Below, piece after piece: positions 32,787 through 45,135 of a stretch of 64,000 bases of DNA. Both the position numbers and the translations under genes were made by a program. This DNA comes from Fusarium oxysporum f. sp. lycopersici 4287 (Eukaryota; Ascomycota; Sordariomycetes; Hypocreales; Nectriaceae): assembly GCF_000149955.1 (NCBI RefSeq), contig NC_030993.1, positions 1,852,081 to 1,916,080 of the forward strand, given 5' to 3'. The notes below the pieces were generated by a model. The model searched no databases and was not told the DNA's origin. It saw only the letters and a list, made by a program, of their open reading frames with translations. Every line of letters starts with the position of its first letter. Position 1 is the stretch's first letter.

Positions 32787-34874
32787 ATGGTGGTTCATCA
32801 CTTCTTTTATTCACCTCTTTATATACGATTTTTTGTTGTTTCTACCTTGATCTCTCTATCCTTCTCACAATTCATCCCTAGCTCTGATGCTAAGGCGCGT
32901 AACCTCACAGTCGTCCGCTCACCAGCAAATCGGGATGTGACTGTCTCTTATAAAACTCCCGAAGGCGTCTGTTCTACAGCATTCGACTCTCAAAAGCAGT
33001 ACACGGGTTGGGTGTCGATTCCCGGGGATTATCCAACCAATCTCTTCTTTTGGTTTGTTGAGGCTCGTGAGCGAACTGACAGTCTCACTATCTGGCTCAA
33101 TGGAGGACCAGGATCCAGCTCACTCTATGGTTTCTTCACCGGCAACGGGCCTTGTGAAGTTGTCGAAAAAGGATTAAATGAATATGAAACGCTTGTACGA
33201 GAATGGGGCTGGGATCGAGCCTCTAACATGCTCTTCATCGATCAGGTAGGTAAACCTCGAGTATTATCGCCGACTTACAGGAGCTCACATGCACTTTTCT
33301 AGCCCAACCAAGTCGGCTTTTCATACGATACGCCTACCGACGGCACAATAAACTTTCTCAGTGAAAATGTTACTGAGCCTCCAGTGTCCTACCCGGAGCT
33401 TCCAGAATGGCTCGTTCGCAATGGCACTTTCAGTTCCAACAATGGAAATTTTACTGCCAATACTACTGAAACCGCTGCTATGGCCGTTTGGCATATGGTC
33501 CAGGGCTTCTTGACCACGTTCCCACAATACCAGCCTGCCTCGCGTTCTCGCAACAGCTCACTCGGCATTAACCTCTTTTCCGAAAGTTATGGTGGTCGCT
33601 ACGGTCCTATCTTCGCGGAAACCTTTGTACAGCAAAACGCTCGCCGAGAGAGTGGGGAGCTACCACGCAATTCAACCATTGATGTCCATCTCAGTTCTCT
33701 CGGCATCGTCAATGGTTGCGTTGATATGGAAACTCAAGTACCGTACTATCCAATATTTGCCAGTGACAACACATATGGCTATAAAGCTTTGTCTACTAGC
33801 GACGCCAAGTTCAACCTCGATAAGTTCTCTGCTGAAGGCGGCTGTCGCGACCTTCTTCAGAAATGCGCCACCGATGCATCAGTCAGCGATCCTGAGGGCG
33901 AAGGGGACGAGGAATCTATCAATGAGATCTGCTTCGAGGCTGAAAGTAGCTGCAATGTCATTCAAAACGCCTACTCTAGTTCGGGTCGTGGGTACTACGA
34001 TCTTGCTGCCCCCCTAGCCGACCCTTTCCCACCCATGACATTCTTGGAATACCTCAACCAAGACAGTGTGCAACAAGCTATCGGTTCTCCTATCAACTTT
34101 ACAATGACCAATAGAAATGTCAACCTCGAGTTCCAATCCACGGGCGATCAGGCGCGTGGCGGCAATATCGCCCGTCTAGCTTCTCTCCTCAATTCAGGAG
34201 TACGGATTGCCCTGATATACGGAGATCGTGACTATATATGCAATTGGCTTGGTGGAGAAGCTGTTTCGCAAAGCCTGGCTAGCGAAGCAGGCGGTGAATA
34301 CAGCATTCGCTTTCCTGACGCTGGATACGCACCCATCATCGTCAATGATTCGTACATTGGTGGTGTTGTTCGTCAGTTTGGCAACCTCTCCTTTAGTCGT
34401 GTTTACCAAGCAGGCCACGCCGTGCCTGCTTATCAGCCTGAGACTGCCTTCCAGGTTTTTGCTCGTATCATCCTGGGTACTTCGATTTCTACTGGCATGG
34501 ACATTGATGCCGCCACGTATAATACCACAGGTGATGCCAATGCGACGCATACTGAAGATCTTCCCAAACAATTGAATCCTACGTGCTACGTTCGGAACTT
34601 CCAAGGTAGTTGCGATTCGGGCGCCGAGGAACTAGTCAAAGATGACAAGGGGATTGTAGTCAATGGCATACTGTATACTTCGAAGGAAGATTGGCCGTTG
34701 CAAGCAGAGACGACGGAGACGCCAACAACATCAACTTCAGATCCCAGCTCAACGTCGGATATGACCGGGGTATATACAGCAACTGAAACACCTGATGCTG
34801 CAGCATGGAACCCACCCAATTCAGGGCTAGTGGTTGCCATTGCTGGCATATTGGTTTTGCAGGTTGTTGCATGA
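32787..34874 (+). CDS. Secreted/GPI-type serine carboxypeptidase (peptidase S10)
   Basis: Removes C-terminal residues from peptides at acidic pH. Exons are 32787-33245 and 33303-34874, giving 676 residues. An N-terminal signal peptide is visible (YIRFFVVSTLISLSFSQF). Family motifs are LTIWLNGGPGSSSLYGFF (oxyanion region), the nucleophile Ser248 in LFSESYGGRYGP, Asp463 in GDRDYICNWLGG, and His525 in YQAGHAVPAYQPETAFQVF. All three catalytic residues are present. Many N-glycosylation sequons occur (for example NGTF, NFT, NNTE-like, NSS). A Ser/Thr-rich stalk is followed by a hydrophobic C-terminus (GLVVAIAGILVLQVVA), which suggests GPI anchoring. It resembles wall- or surface-associated S10 enzymes rather than vacuolar CPY or Golgi Kex1, whose cytosolic tail is absent. 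Confidence 0.93.
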
Positions 34875-35340
34875 GCTCCCCAAGTCTGAGGGAACACTGT
34901 ATTGTTTGCTGTACTTGCGCAGCACGAGCAGAGAACATTGTTGTAGACAAATCATGGCGTTATCCCCCAAGGTTTTATGGGTAATGGTAATTGGCACCGG
35001 TTGGAAAAGCATCGCATTGTATATTTCTGATTCGGTTGGGGCTCGTTGAGCCAAATAGCGCAGGGGGTAATGAACCAGTTAAGATACCCCACGTTGCCGT
35101 AAATACTCACAGAGGAAAATATAGCATATTCCGGAACGCCCTTTTGATTCATATTCAAGTCCTGTGATTCTCTCGGGCCATTCTGTTCTTCAATTTTTAT
35201 TCACTTATATACTTATGTGCAGCATCCTGAAGACTGTTATCAATTGCTAGATTGGTTTCTATCGGGCCTAACACTGGTGGGGTATCATTTTATCGTCTCT
35301 TCGTAGTGAACAAACTCGCACGTTTGACCGAAAACCGCAG
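34875..35340. other. Convergent 3' region between carboxypeptidase and NSE2
   Basis: 3' untranslated sequence of two convergent genes. No additional gene is recognised. Confidence 0.55.
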
Positions 35341-36515
35341 TCATTCTCCTCTCTTCTCCCTCTTGAGCGGTCTTCCGGGGACGGCCTGTGAGCCTCTAAC
35401 TCGAAGTTCGTCATCGCCGTCGCCGTCATCATCTTCATCCATCATTTCCTGCTGCTGCTGTGCCAGACGAACACGCTTGATACGGCGCGCCATGGCTTGG
35501 TCCTGGAAGAACTCGTGGTCAAATCGCGCACGCGTGAATTTCTGTGCACCACGTTAGTCAATAGTACTTGGATGATGGAGAGTGAGCGGACCTGTGAGCA
35601 TCCTGCTTGTGGACATTGAGACTCTCCTCGCATGGGTAGATACTCGAGCAGAGCGGCCTTCTCGAATGTATGTTTGCAGTTTCGGTTGGTGTAAGGATCC
35701 TTCATGGGTTGTAATGTCAAAGGGCAGTTAATGCTCTTGACCTCGCGCTCAACGGCAATCTCATCGTCGTCGTCTCCGCCCCCGGCACCCGCTCCTGAGA
35801 CGTCACCGGTCATTATAGGCTCGCCATCGGGAGTAAACCAGCGTGAGGCATCCGGCAGTGGAGGCCCCTCATCGCCAGCCATAGCATCGTGCCACAGCTT
35901 TTTGAAGCCAGCGTAGTCGTTATTAAGAGCATAACGCTGGTGGACGGACATTTTAGTATATTCAGTGTCTTTCTTCTGGCGCAGTTCTTTGTAGACTTCG
36001 AGTAGGCTTGTTGCAGCCAGCGGCTCCTGCTCGTCGTCCTGTTCGCCTTGTTGGGTCTCCACTTGTCTTTGCTGAACGGCTTCTGTACTGGCCGTGTCAT
36101 ACAACTCGCTGAATATGACAACTTCGTCTTCCAATTCGGCTCTGCGATCGACCATATCACGAATAGCCTGTTCTGATGCCGCTGTCAGTGTGTTAATGCG
36201 CTCCTCCAATTCAGGGAGATGAGCCTCAAGGCGTTGCTCGTCCTCAGATTTCTCTGTCCCCTTCTCCTCTCTTCGGGCTTTCAGACGGGCCAGCTCTTCA
36301 CGCTGCACGCGCAATCGCTCGTGTATATCACTGACGCTAAAGCCAAGTAATCGGACAGATTCGTTGATTTGCTGTTGATATGCGGCCGTTGAGCGTGTGT
36401 TTGACAAGTCGTGCAGCTTGCGGCGAGCAGCGTCGGTGAGTGGGCATGCTGGTGGTTCATATTCAGGTAACTCTGTATATGAATTACCAGTGCGGTTGAT
36501 ACCTCTCCGAGACAT
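35341..36515 (-). CDS. NSE2: E3 SUMO ligase NSE2/MMS21 of the SMC5-SMC6 complex
   Basis: SP-RING SUMO ligase docked on the SMC5 coiled coil; it promotes repair of replication-linked damage. Exons on the minus strand are 36515-35592 and 35541-35341. The intron (GTCCGC donor, CACAG acceptor) sits just after the SP-RING and gives 374 residues. Long coiled-coil helices (about residues 60-180, E/R/L-rich) match the SMC5-binding part. The SP-RING reads SINCPLTLQPMKDPYTNRNC, then KHTFEKAALLEYL and CPQAGCSQ, with the expected Cys/His zinc ligands. A C-terminal extension contains an acidic run (MMDEDDDGDGDDE). An in-frame ATG 33 nt upstream (36548) is possible; MSRRG at 36515 is chosen as the more typical fungal start. 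The GDDDD-rich linker before the SP-RING is likely disordered. Confidence 0.93.
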
Positions 36516-38824
36516 GTCGAGATCTTGATATGGCAGCTGTATAGTCAATTGGGGATTGTATTGATGTTTGAGCAGTCGGTGGAGTGTAGTCTCTGCTAGC
36601 GACGTGAAACGCGTTAATTGAAAGAGAGACGCGACATAGGTGAGTGGGCCTAACTAAAGTGTATCGCCTACCCTAGACCTTCGCTTTAGCCCCGTTTTGA
36701 TATATCCGTTTTGAACGCCTGTGGTTCTCATTGGCAGGCGCCCAAACGGTGCTACTTCACTAACACGGATTGGAAAAGCATCTCGATGAGTTGGGTGGCA
36801 CAAAGTCAAAGACGAAAATATGACATATTTCGCAAACGAACCGAAAAGAGTAAGGGGCTCAAACCAAGCGCCTGTCGATCTGAAGAATGGCTGGAATCGA
36901 CGTCAATCAGGGTCCCTCCCTCTGAAACCCGAAATTGCAGCGTCATTGATATTACCTTGACAAAATGAAGAGGATAATGAGAATCAACTATCGGGCATTT
37001 ATGGCGAGTAAACCGTCAAAAGACGCACAGCAGTCAAAAAGTATGAAATCACAACAACAGCAACCAATTGACAATGTCATGGCAATGCATCGACGTCAAC
37101 TGCAGCTTCAGAGGAGAGAACGGGCTATCCCAGCAGCTCAGCTCAGCTCAGCCCAGCCCAGCCCGGCTCGGCTCACTACCCACTCAGCGTCACTGGTGAC
37201 GATGGTTAAGGCCTAGACTCTATGAGGGTCAGGCACGTTGTCATAGTCATGGACATGGACATGGACCTTCTCCAACATCTCGATGCACTTTCCGATGCCT
37301 GCGGTCGTTAGCGAAAACCGACCAGTGAAATCCTTGTCTCAGGCGTTTGTCTTGAATCGGAGACAAAAGAAAATAGGGCGGGCGGGGAGACGGAAGCCTC
37401 CAATATGCTTGTGTTTGATCACGGCAACCAAGACTTGGTTCCACGCATCGAAGTCTTAGCAAGCCATCGCGCCTCAACACCAAACAAACTCTTTCTCATC
37501 CTGGACCTGTGCATCGTGCATCGGCTACAGCATCGATCATGCAAGAGACGGTCGCTCGTGCAATGGACCAAGGCTCGTCAACAACGCATATGCATACGCA
37601 TATGTGTTGCTTATTAGCGAGGAGGGTCCAGATCAGTCGAGTCTAGGCCGACAAATGTTGTTGTTGGCGCATCGTCGATGTTATTGGAAGTCATCGTGAT
37701 GGCGGGTAGACAAAAGCAACAACAAAAAACAAAAACAGCCCGGGAGCGATCAATATCTCTTGTATCTGATAATTGATTTGAAACGCCAAGAAGAAACAAA
37801 CAAAAAATGACAATCTATAATAGATCCGAAAGATATTGTGAGGCACTGTATTGGCTTGATTTACAAAGAAAACTGCCGACAACAAGATACACTCATTGCA
37901 CCGATCCAGAGGCCTAGTTCAAAGTACTCAGCGATCTCAGCAGTACGTACCTTTACGTTTCACCAATCTGACAGGCCGATTCTAGACTAAGTGGAGATCC
38001 TGGTCGATGAGTACCGATCTTGTGTCTGGAGACTGTTGCTGGCGATCTCTTCAACTGCTCGGGGACCATGAGAATCGAGCACTTTCAACCAATCGACTGA
38101 GACCCTACGAATTGGGTTTCTTTACCCCTACTCGTACCTATTACGCATACACCTTGTTATGGTATACAGACCCCTGCTTCAATGCTGTTCAACGACTGTT
38201 GGTTGTCTGTCGAAGCAAATATGAGGCTGTATTGCAAGCCCCTAGGACGCAAGAAAAGGTGCAAATCATGCTCAAATACAACCACCCATCCAAGAAAACG
38301 CTCTCCTCATTCTCAGTGAAATACGCACGCTCTACTTGACTCCCAATAACAGCCGCAGCAGTTCAACACCATACACAACACAACACTACCATATCAAGAC
38401 TATACCCACACCAGATCGTCGTCACCCACACCCCCAAAGCATCCGCCGTCTCTGTCAATTCGCCTTTCAGGGTCCATCACGATTTGCATTCGCATTTGGA
38501 AACCTTTGAAAGCTCCGCCCGCACAGTTATTCCCTGACAAGTCTGACTGTCTTCTGGGGCCTCATCTGGGATAACTATCCAGCCGCATCCTGGACGCTCC
38601 ACGAGTTCCTCCTCGCTTACCTGCCAGTTCATTCATCCCTCAAACTTGCAACCTATGCGCTTCCAGCTTTTCTAGCCGACTGATACCTGACGACTCCAAC
38701 ATCTTGCAACGCTGCTGACTGACTCCGTCATACCTGACCGCGTATATTCTGGTGCTACCTCAGCTGAGGAAACAGGGGCCCGGGCCTATATATCACCTTG
38801 CTCATAACTCCTGTTATCCTCGAC
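36516..38824. other. Long intergenic region between divergent NSE2 and Vivid-like genes
   Basis: No supported gene. It contains a degenerate five-base repeat (AGCTC/AGCCC/GGCTC) at 37135-37174. A cluster of GATC/CGAT motifs at 37996-38019 is noted as a possible light-response element of the downstream photoreceptor gene. The stretch 38340-38800 is C/A-rich and leader-like. Confidence 0.5.
37135..37174. repeat. Degenerate pentanucleotide repeat AGCTC/AGCCC/GGCTC
   Basis: About eight consecutive five-base units drifting from AGCTC to AGCCC to GGCTC, in the NSE2/Vivid-like intergenic region. Confidence 0.85.
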
Positions 38825-39608
38825 ATGACAGCTTCCATGCGTGCCATCTCTTCAACACTACCTCTAGGCTTTCCATCCTCACGCTCGCCCTCTCCTCACT
38901 GCTCAGCCATGGCGTCCAAGACAGCTCCAGCTATGAATCCCTGGGAGGTTAATGCTCTCAATGTAGGTTTTGAATGTGATCTTCTTTCAAAGTGGCACCC
39001 ATTGACTTTCATAGTATGAGTTTCCTCAAGAGGGCTCCTTCAACGTTGATGGCACAGTAAACTCTGCAGGTACTTGGCGTCGAGTTCAAGACCCCGTCAT
39101 TTACCCCGGGCTCTACGCTCCCAGTGGGATCGACATCATGTCCATCTTGGTGAGTCGACTTACACCGCACCACTCTGCCCACAGGCCACTAACAATAAAA
39201 CAGTTCCGCGTCATGGGCCGACAAAACCCTCAAGTTGTCCTTGGTCCAGTGGACTGTTCTGTCGCTCTTGTCGTGTGCGATATGGGTCAGGCCGATGCCC
39301 CCGTTATCTATGTTTCTGACTCATTCTCCGAACTCACTGGATACACGGCTCGTGAGGTTCTCGGCCGAAATTGCCGCTTCCTCCAAGCACCACCAGGACA
39401 TGAACGGTCTCTCGACAGGAAGGGTACGGACAAGGTCGCTTCACACCGCATGCGTCAGGCCGTCTGTGCTGGAAGGGAGATTCAGATCCCCGTCACCAAC
39501 TACAAGAAATATGGCCAGCCCTTCAACAACCTCCTCACCATAATCCCCGTCCCCGTCGATGAAACTGGCCGTCGTTACTGCATCGGCTTTCTGAGCGAGA
39601 TGGATTGA
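38825..39608 (+). CDS. vvd: Vivid-like LOV/PAS blue-light photoreceptor
   Basis: Small flavin-binding LOV protein that dampens White Collar signalling during photoadaptation. Exons are 38825-38962, 39015-39149 and 39204-39608, with phase-0 junctions and 225 residues. The N-terminal cap contains MNPWEVNALN, like Neurospora Vivid's MNPWEVEAY, then YPGLYAPSGIDIMSIL. The LOV core has LGPVDCSVALVVCDM, YVSDSFSELTGYTAREVLG, and the photoactive motif GRNCRFLQ with Cys at about residue 148. NYKKYGQPFNNLLTIIPV and YCIGFLSEMD complete the sheet. The start ATG is uncertain: candidates are 38798, 38825, and the Met of MNPWEV. The protein ends right after the LOV core, as in Vivid, so it is not White Collar-1. 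An assembly gap begins 74 nt past the stop. Confidence 0.94.
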
Positions 39609-42137
39609 GTAGTCAAGCCTACCGCGATCTCGCAGTGTCTGATAACACTCCCGACGACGACTTGACAGCACAGATTGATAGTNNNNNNNNNNNNNNNNNN
39701 NNNNNNNNNNNNNNNNNNNNNNNNNNNNNNNNNNNNNNNNNNNNNNNNNNNNNNNNNNNNNNNNNNNNNNNNNNNNNNNNNNNNNNNNNNNNNNNNNNNN
39801 NNNNNNNNNNNNNNNNNNNNNNNNNNNNNNNNNNNNNNNNNNNNNNNNNNNNNNNNNNNNNNNNNNNNNNNNNNNNNNNNNNNNNNNNNNNNNNNNNNNN
39901 NNNNNNNNNNNNNNNNNNNNNNNNNNNNNNNNNNNNNNNNNNNNNNNNNNNNNNNNNNNNNNNNNNNNNNNNNNNNNNNNNNNNNNNNNNNNNNNNNNNN
40001 NNNNNNNNNNNNNNNNNNNNNNNNNNNNNNNNNNNNNNNNNNNNNNNNNNNNNNNNNNNNNNNNNNNNNNNNNNNNNNTAGCACTTCAAGGTGTTCAGGT
40101 CTTTTTTTTTTTTACTAGAACAAATGGCTAAGCGTTGTTATTCTGTTCCCGCTGCCTTGGTCTTTTCCTATCATAGTCTGATGATTTACGCTCCCATGGT
40201 AAGACTTTTGGATTTTTAGATTTTATTAGCTGGAAATCGAGCTCGGGCTTGCATAGTACAGCAACGTGGGTCGGGAAAAGACAGTTTCATTTGTTATACA
40301 CGTCGCTGTCAGGCACGAGCATACCCTGTTGGGCGCAGGAGGAGTACATACATACATTTGATTTGATTTGGTTTGATTTGTTCGACATTGCGTCTTGTTA
40401 ATGTGATGGGCCAAACAGGATGGTCACGAGGGCCTGAGTCAGAGTTGCGTGGAATCACGACGAAATACGCTACAAAACAGTATCTAGGGATGCTGTGGAT
40501 GATCTGACAGCCGGTCAGATCATGGAAATACATACAATAAACATTCTGAACCAACAGGATTTCTTGTTCAGCCGGCATTTGTCTGTGATTGTCCCGCATC
40601 AACCGACAACCCTTGTCTCGATCTCCGGACCTCCCTGGCATGCCACGAGATCGAGCCAAGGGTTTGAAAGGTCAAATCAATACTGGACTCTCACTGTACA
40701 CCCATTGATGCCCAAAAACTCAAAAAACAAGCCAAGGGACAGCAAAATGGGTCTCCGACGTTTCCTGTCACTGCCAAACTTGGTAAAGGCTCAATTAAAG
40801 TTTTGTGTCAGTACTTGGCGATTGCTTCAACAGGTTATTAGGAGGGTCAGAGGCATCAGCTCAGAAGCGAACTTCATGATTTTACTAATAAATATATTCA
40901 ACGCAAAAAGGAAATTCTTTCAGAGACTGACAGAGAGCCGTCGTGTAAGTGCGTTGACTATACACTGGCTGGACACTCATACAAATAACATATTTCCGAT
41001 GCCGAAATCCATCGCATTTGTTTATTACTACTTGTAAATAAAGCACACATTCTGATAAGTCTCCACTGCAGGCTTCGTGGCAAAGTTTAAGGAAGACGTA
41101 CCTGAAACACACGCCCTGTGCATTCCATATGAAGTCGTCTGGGTTGGACCTTGGATGAGGGTGACGCTCCAATGAGTCGGACTCTAGAGGTCTGTCTACC
41201 GGCTACCAAAGGGTTGGACGGTGCTTAGCTGAGGGTCACATCTTCGGGGTCTTCTGATCTTTCAGAGAATCAAGTTAACTCAGTGTCTTTCTCTCATTCC
41301 TTGTTTGCCGCCACTTCGGGCGCGAATAAGGAAGACTAATTAGCTAAGAGTGATAGAATATATGAGACCTTGAACTGATAGTGCATTGATACTCATAGGG
41401 GCATGCCAGGCTTCTGAAAGCAAGGGATGACAGAAAGACGCCGAGTTGACTTGTGTTTCATTCCCTGGCGAGTGTTGGCCATATGCCTTGAAGGTCACCA
41501 GTACGAATCAAAAGAAACTTGTCACTTGTAGAGGTAGAGTATCAGTTATATACCACTCGAGACTTATCGTTGGCTTATGGCGGCCCCAGATCTTGAATTG
41601 GAGACTGATTGTGCGTTTCAGGCTCGGTAGGAATAGCACTTTTTGACTGCTCAGATAGTGAATATCCTTAGCCTAGAAAGCTTCTCATACCGGAAATTAG
41701 ATGCTAGCTACCAAAACGTGAACAGTATCGTATTTGCCGATGACCCAAAGGCTTCTGCCATACTCATCATGATTGGATGGGGATATGTGGTGTTTCATCT
41801 GAACTGTGCTTAATATTCTGCGTAGTACTTGTCCAACATGACGAAAGACAAACAAATCAAGAGCTTGACTTTTGCTCACAATGATTCTATGCAAAGTCCA
41901 AACCCAGGTATCCCTAATAAGCACAACTTTTGCGTATTTGCCCAAACTCCAGCCGTATACAGAAATCAGAAACTCGGTCAAACACCTCATCCCTTGAGTT
42001 AAACTCCTCTGATTAAGAGGTTTCACAAATGCTAAAGTCCACCCTTTTATCCAGTCATTTCCAGACACCCTACGCTATGCTAACCTCCGTACCATGTGAA
42101 AGTTCTCTCATGTTTCTCATGTCAAATATCTAGGCAT
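39609..42137. other. Gene-free interval with assembly gap between Vivid-like and ataxin-10-like genes
   Basis: Convergent 3' regions plus about 1.8 kb of other sequence. A plus-strand frame at 40495-41037 (180 codons) lacks any recognisable domain and has poor composition, so it is not called. A (TTTGA)-like simple repeat lies near 40348-40382. Confidence 0.5.
39683..40078. other. Assembly gap (N)
   Basis: A run of 396 N downstream of the Vivid-like gene. Confidence 0.99.
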
Positions 42138-45135
42138 TTATGCCATAAAATCATCTTCAATGCTACCTCGTCCACTGGGTCGGTTGAGATCAATCCTGCC
42201 AGCTCCGTCCACAATGTCATTAGTCTCCTGTTCGCCTGGTGCGGACGTACTCGAGCGGACCTGCACCTTGACTTCGCCTTGGATGCCATCAACTCTTATC
42301 GTTGACACGGTGGTACCGCCAGGGGCAGGCCGAAGGTTAGGTGGTGGTGAGAGGTTGACAAGTTCACGGAAGAAGTTGTTAGCAGCCTCGCAGCCGTCCA
42401 GCAGCCACTTGAGACAAATCGTTACTCGCTCCTTGGCATATGGGTTGTGGTCGTCGTAGGCGCAGCAGTTGAGAAGAGGCACGATTCCGTTATACTTGAC
42501 CATCTGCATCTGCACATCAGGGTTTCCAGGGCTGCTCTGACCTTGAGGTGGCTGTAAGAGAGTGGCGATGATGGTAAAGATTTGTCCTTTGATCCCGGAC
42601 CAGGGGAACTTATGCGCTGGCTCCTGTAGAGGAGGAGGTGGTGGTGATGGGGGAAGTCCATCATCCGCAGCAGCGTATGGTCGCTCAACCATAGGGTTGC
42701 CGTCACTGTCATTCCGGGGTGATCGCTTTGGAAGCTCAATAAGAGGCTTCTTGGGCACTCCAGCCTCCAGCCCAGTCAAGATCGTGATAAGATCGTAGAT
42801 GGCCTCCCACTCAATCAGCTTGGCTCGAGTGTCCAACATCTCAGCAACGGTCGTGAGAAAGTCGAGGTACTGAGCCAAACCATCCTTGGCACGTTCCATA
42901 TCCCAACTATCCACAGGAAACTCGGAAGGGTCGCAGTTCTCTTCCCGAATTTGAGCTTGAAGATGCATGAGAGCGGCACATTCGGGGACGATACGGCTTC
43001 GAAAGAAACTCAAGAAGAAGTGAACAAGCTTGATGTCACGGGAATTGTCCTTTGTCTCCTGAGAAGCTGAGTTGTTTATCCGAGCTCTGAACATGTGATT
43101 GACAAGTCGTAGAAGGACTGTCTGAGCGGGCGAGATGATATCCTTGGGAATACGCAGCGAGTTCCAAGCATATGGAATCAAGGCGCTGTGATGAAGGGCC
43201 TCCACAATCTGAGTAGTGACCTGGAAGATGAGAGACTGCTCATCCTTCTCCCAGACAGCAATGAAGACTAGCATCTCTCTAAGGAGACTCTTTCCGCAAT
43301 CAAGGGCCAGGAACATGCGACACCGGGTCTTCTGGAGGTTCTCGCCTGCTCGAGTCAACCCTGAACCGGCGTTGTCCAAAATGCATGACTTGACAATCAT
43401 GTGCAGAGCCTCGATCTGTTTGGGATCCAAAATGTTGGGCACTTCAGTTAGCAGACCGGTCAGTGGCCCCTCTCCATAAGATTCGTCATCATCAGCGTCT
43501 TCTTCGTCCATGATATCCTCCACGTAGTCGTGAGCATACTCATGATCATGATCATGATGGTGATGGTGGTGATCATGGTCATGGTCGTGATCACATTGGC
43601 ATACGCACTCCTGGTCATCCTCGTGGTCGTGGTCGTGATCGTGATCGTGATCGTCATGGTCATGGTTACACTCGTGGTGATGATCGTGGTGATGATCGTG
43701 GTGATGATCGTGATGGTGCTCATGATCATGCTCATGATCATCGTGTTCACAGTGATGGCAATGCTCGTGTTCCGAGAGCTCTTCCTCCTCAACAACACCT
43801 GGCGGCGGAGAGTGGTCTGTTCCACAAGAGTGAGCGTATCGATGCACGAGGTTATTGCGGCAATGTTCCAGGCGGCTCTGGGCAAACTCCACAGATGGCA
43901 TCAGGACTAGCCATTCTTCGTAATTAGGGTCACGGGCGTTCAGCCACCAGGTATCAACTTCTCTCGAGACGCGCCCATATGCACGATCTTGTTCGAATTT
44001 GTCCGTCTCATCAGGCTTCCACACCGGGTTGATCTTCTCCTCAGTGTTGGCAACATCTCCAGGAACATCCACAGAGCCATCAGGGAGCCAGTTCCAAGCC
44101 AGAGGTCGAATCGGGGCGAGGTTGCCGGGTGGTCTTGAGGCTTGGTTCTGGGCGTAATCTTTGAGTAGCTTCCTGGCAGTGTCACATAGCTTGGAGTTCC
44201 TATCGAGCCAATGCTGGACCTGTCGCTTTGCCACGTCTGGCCGGAAGCCTGAGCCATCGCCTAGACTCTCCTCGGGACCCGAAAGCGCGCCGTCATCATC
44301 AAATAGGACGTCAAACCAAAAAGACATTTTGTTCCTGTCGTGTTTTGCAGTCCAGTTGTGAGCTTGCTGTAACGACGTTACCAGCAGCTTTTTGTCTAGA
44401 ATCTTTTTGTTAGTTTGGCAGTATATGTCTCGACACCACGGATACCTACATAGCTCTGTGACATCACCGAGCTTTAATCTCTGGCTCTCATCAAGAATCT
44501 CTCCGTCGTAGCCCTTACTCGTTACGTTGACACAGAGAATGATCGTCTGATATACCATTTGATCAAAGTGAACCGCCGCGCAGATGTCTTGCGGCACCTC
44601 GGGCTCAGCATTCACGAGGAGATTCCTGGCAATATGCATAAGCTTGATGAGAGTCGCTATATCCTCCTTAATTGTCGCATGGTTCATAACAATCAAGGCA
44701 GTGCTCTCCTGAGGAGTGACGCCCTTCTCTGGATCGTTGAGGCTTGACAGCGGCCCTACAGATCGTGTGGTGAGGCTGGGTATGGCAGCTGCAAAAATTC
44801 TTGTGAGCCAGATCCAAATCGCCACATTTCTTGAGATGGCCTCGCTGCACGCTCGTTAGTGATGAGGTTGGCGTAGATTAGGAGGCCGAGGCTTACCGAG
44901 CCTTGCGTATTGTATGTGTTTTCTCTAATGTTTTTGTGATCATAGAGCTCACTTTAGCTGCTGTCTGAGGGCCCATGGGAGGAGACTGAGTGTAGTGGCC
45001 TTCAAGACAGACGAGGGCAGCAGCGAAGCATCGCTCCTCGATGGTTTCCTCAGGTCCATTCTCGTGAGCCTCGTTCAGCAAATTGACGTTGTCGGGAAGT
45101 CGGGTCATTTTATCATTTCTCGTCATGGCATCCAT
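42138..45135 (-). CDS. Ataxin-10 / Ctr86-like protein with His/Asp-rich tract
   Basis: Fungal proteins with a C-terminal ataxin-10 domain are often annotated copper transport protein 86; in yeast and animals the family is linked to cytokinesis and scaffold functions, and a direct copper role is not established. Exons on the minus strand are 45135-44897 and 44844-42138. The intron 44896-44845 joins THTIRKAR to EAISRNVAIWIW. The product is 981 residues. It is mostly armadillo-like helices. The ataxin-10 domain near the C-terminus includes VKYNGIVPLLNCCAYDD and NPYAKERVTICLKWLLDGCE. Between about residues 437 and 519 lies an extreme His/Asp tract (HDHDHDHEDD, HHHDHHHDHHH and similar) with interspersed Cys (ECVCQCDHD). 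It is encoded by slowly diverging CAT/GAT-type trinucleotide repeats at 43530-43775. Confidence 0.9.
43530..43775 (-). repeat. His/Asp-coding trinucleotide repeat region
   Basis: Imperfect alternating His and Asp codons within the ataxin-10-like gene. On the plus strand it reads as runs of ATGATC, GTGATG and GTGATC. Confidence 0.93.

Noticed and set aside
40495..41037. Plus-strand frame of 180 codons
   Set aside because: No domain recognised and biased composition; it sits in a convergent gene-free interval.
43530..43910. Plus-strand frame rich in Met, Val and Ile
   Set aside because: It is the antisense shadow of the His/Asp codon tract in the ataxin-10-like gene.
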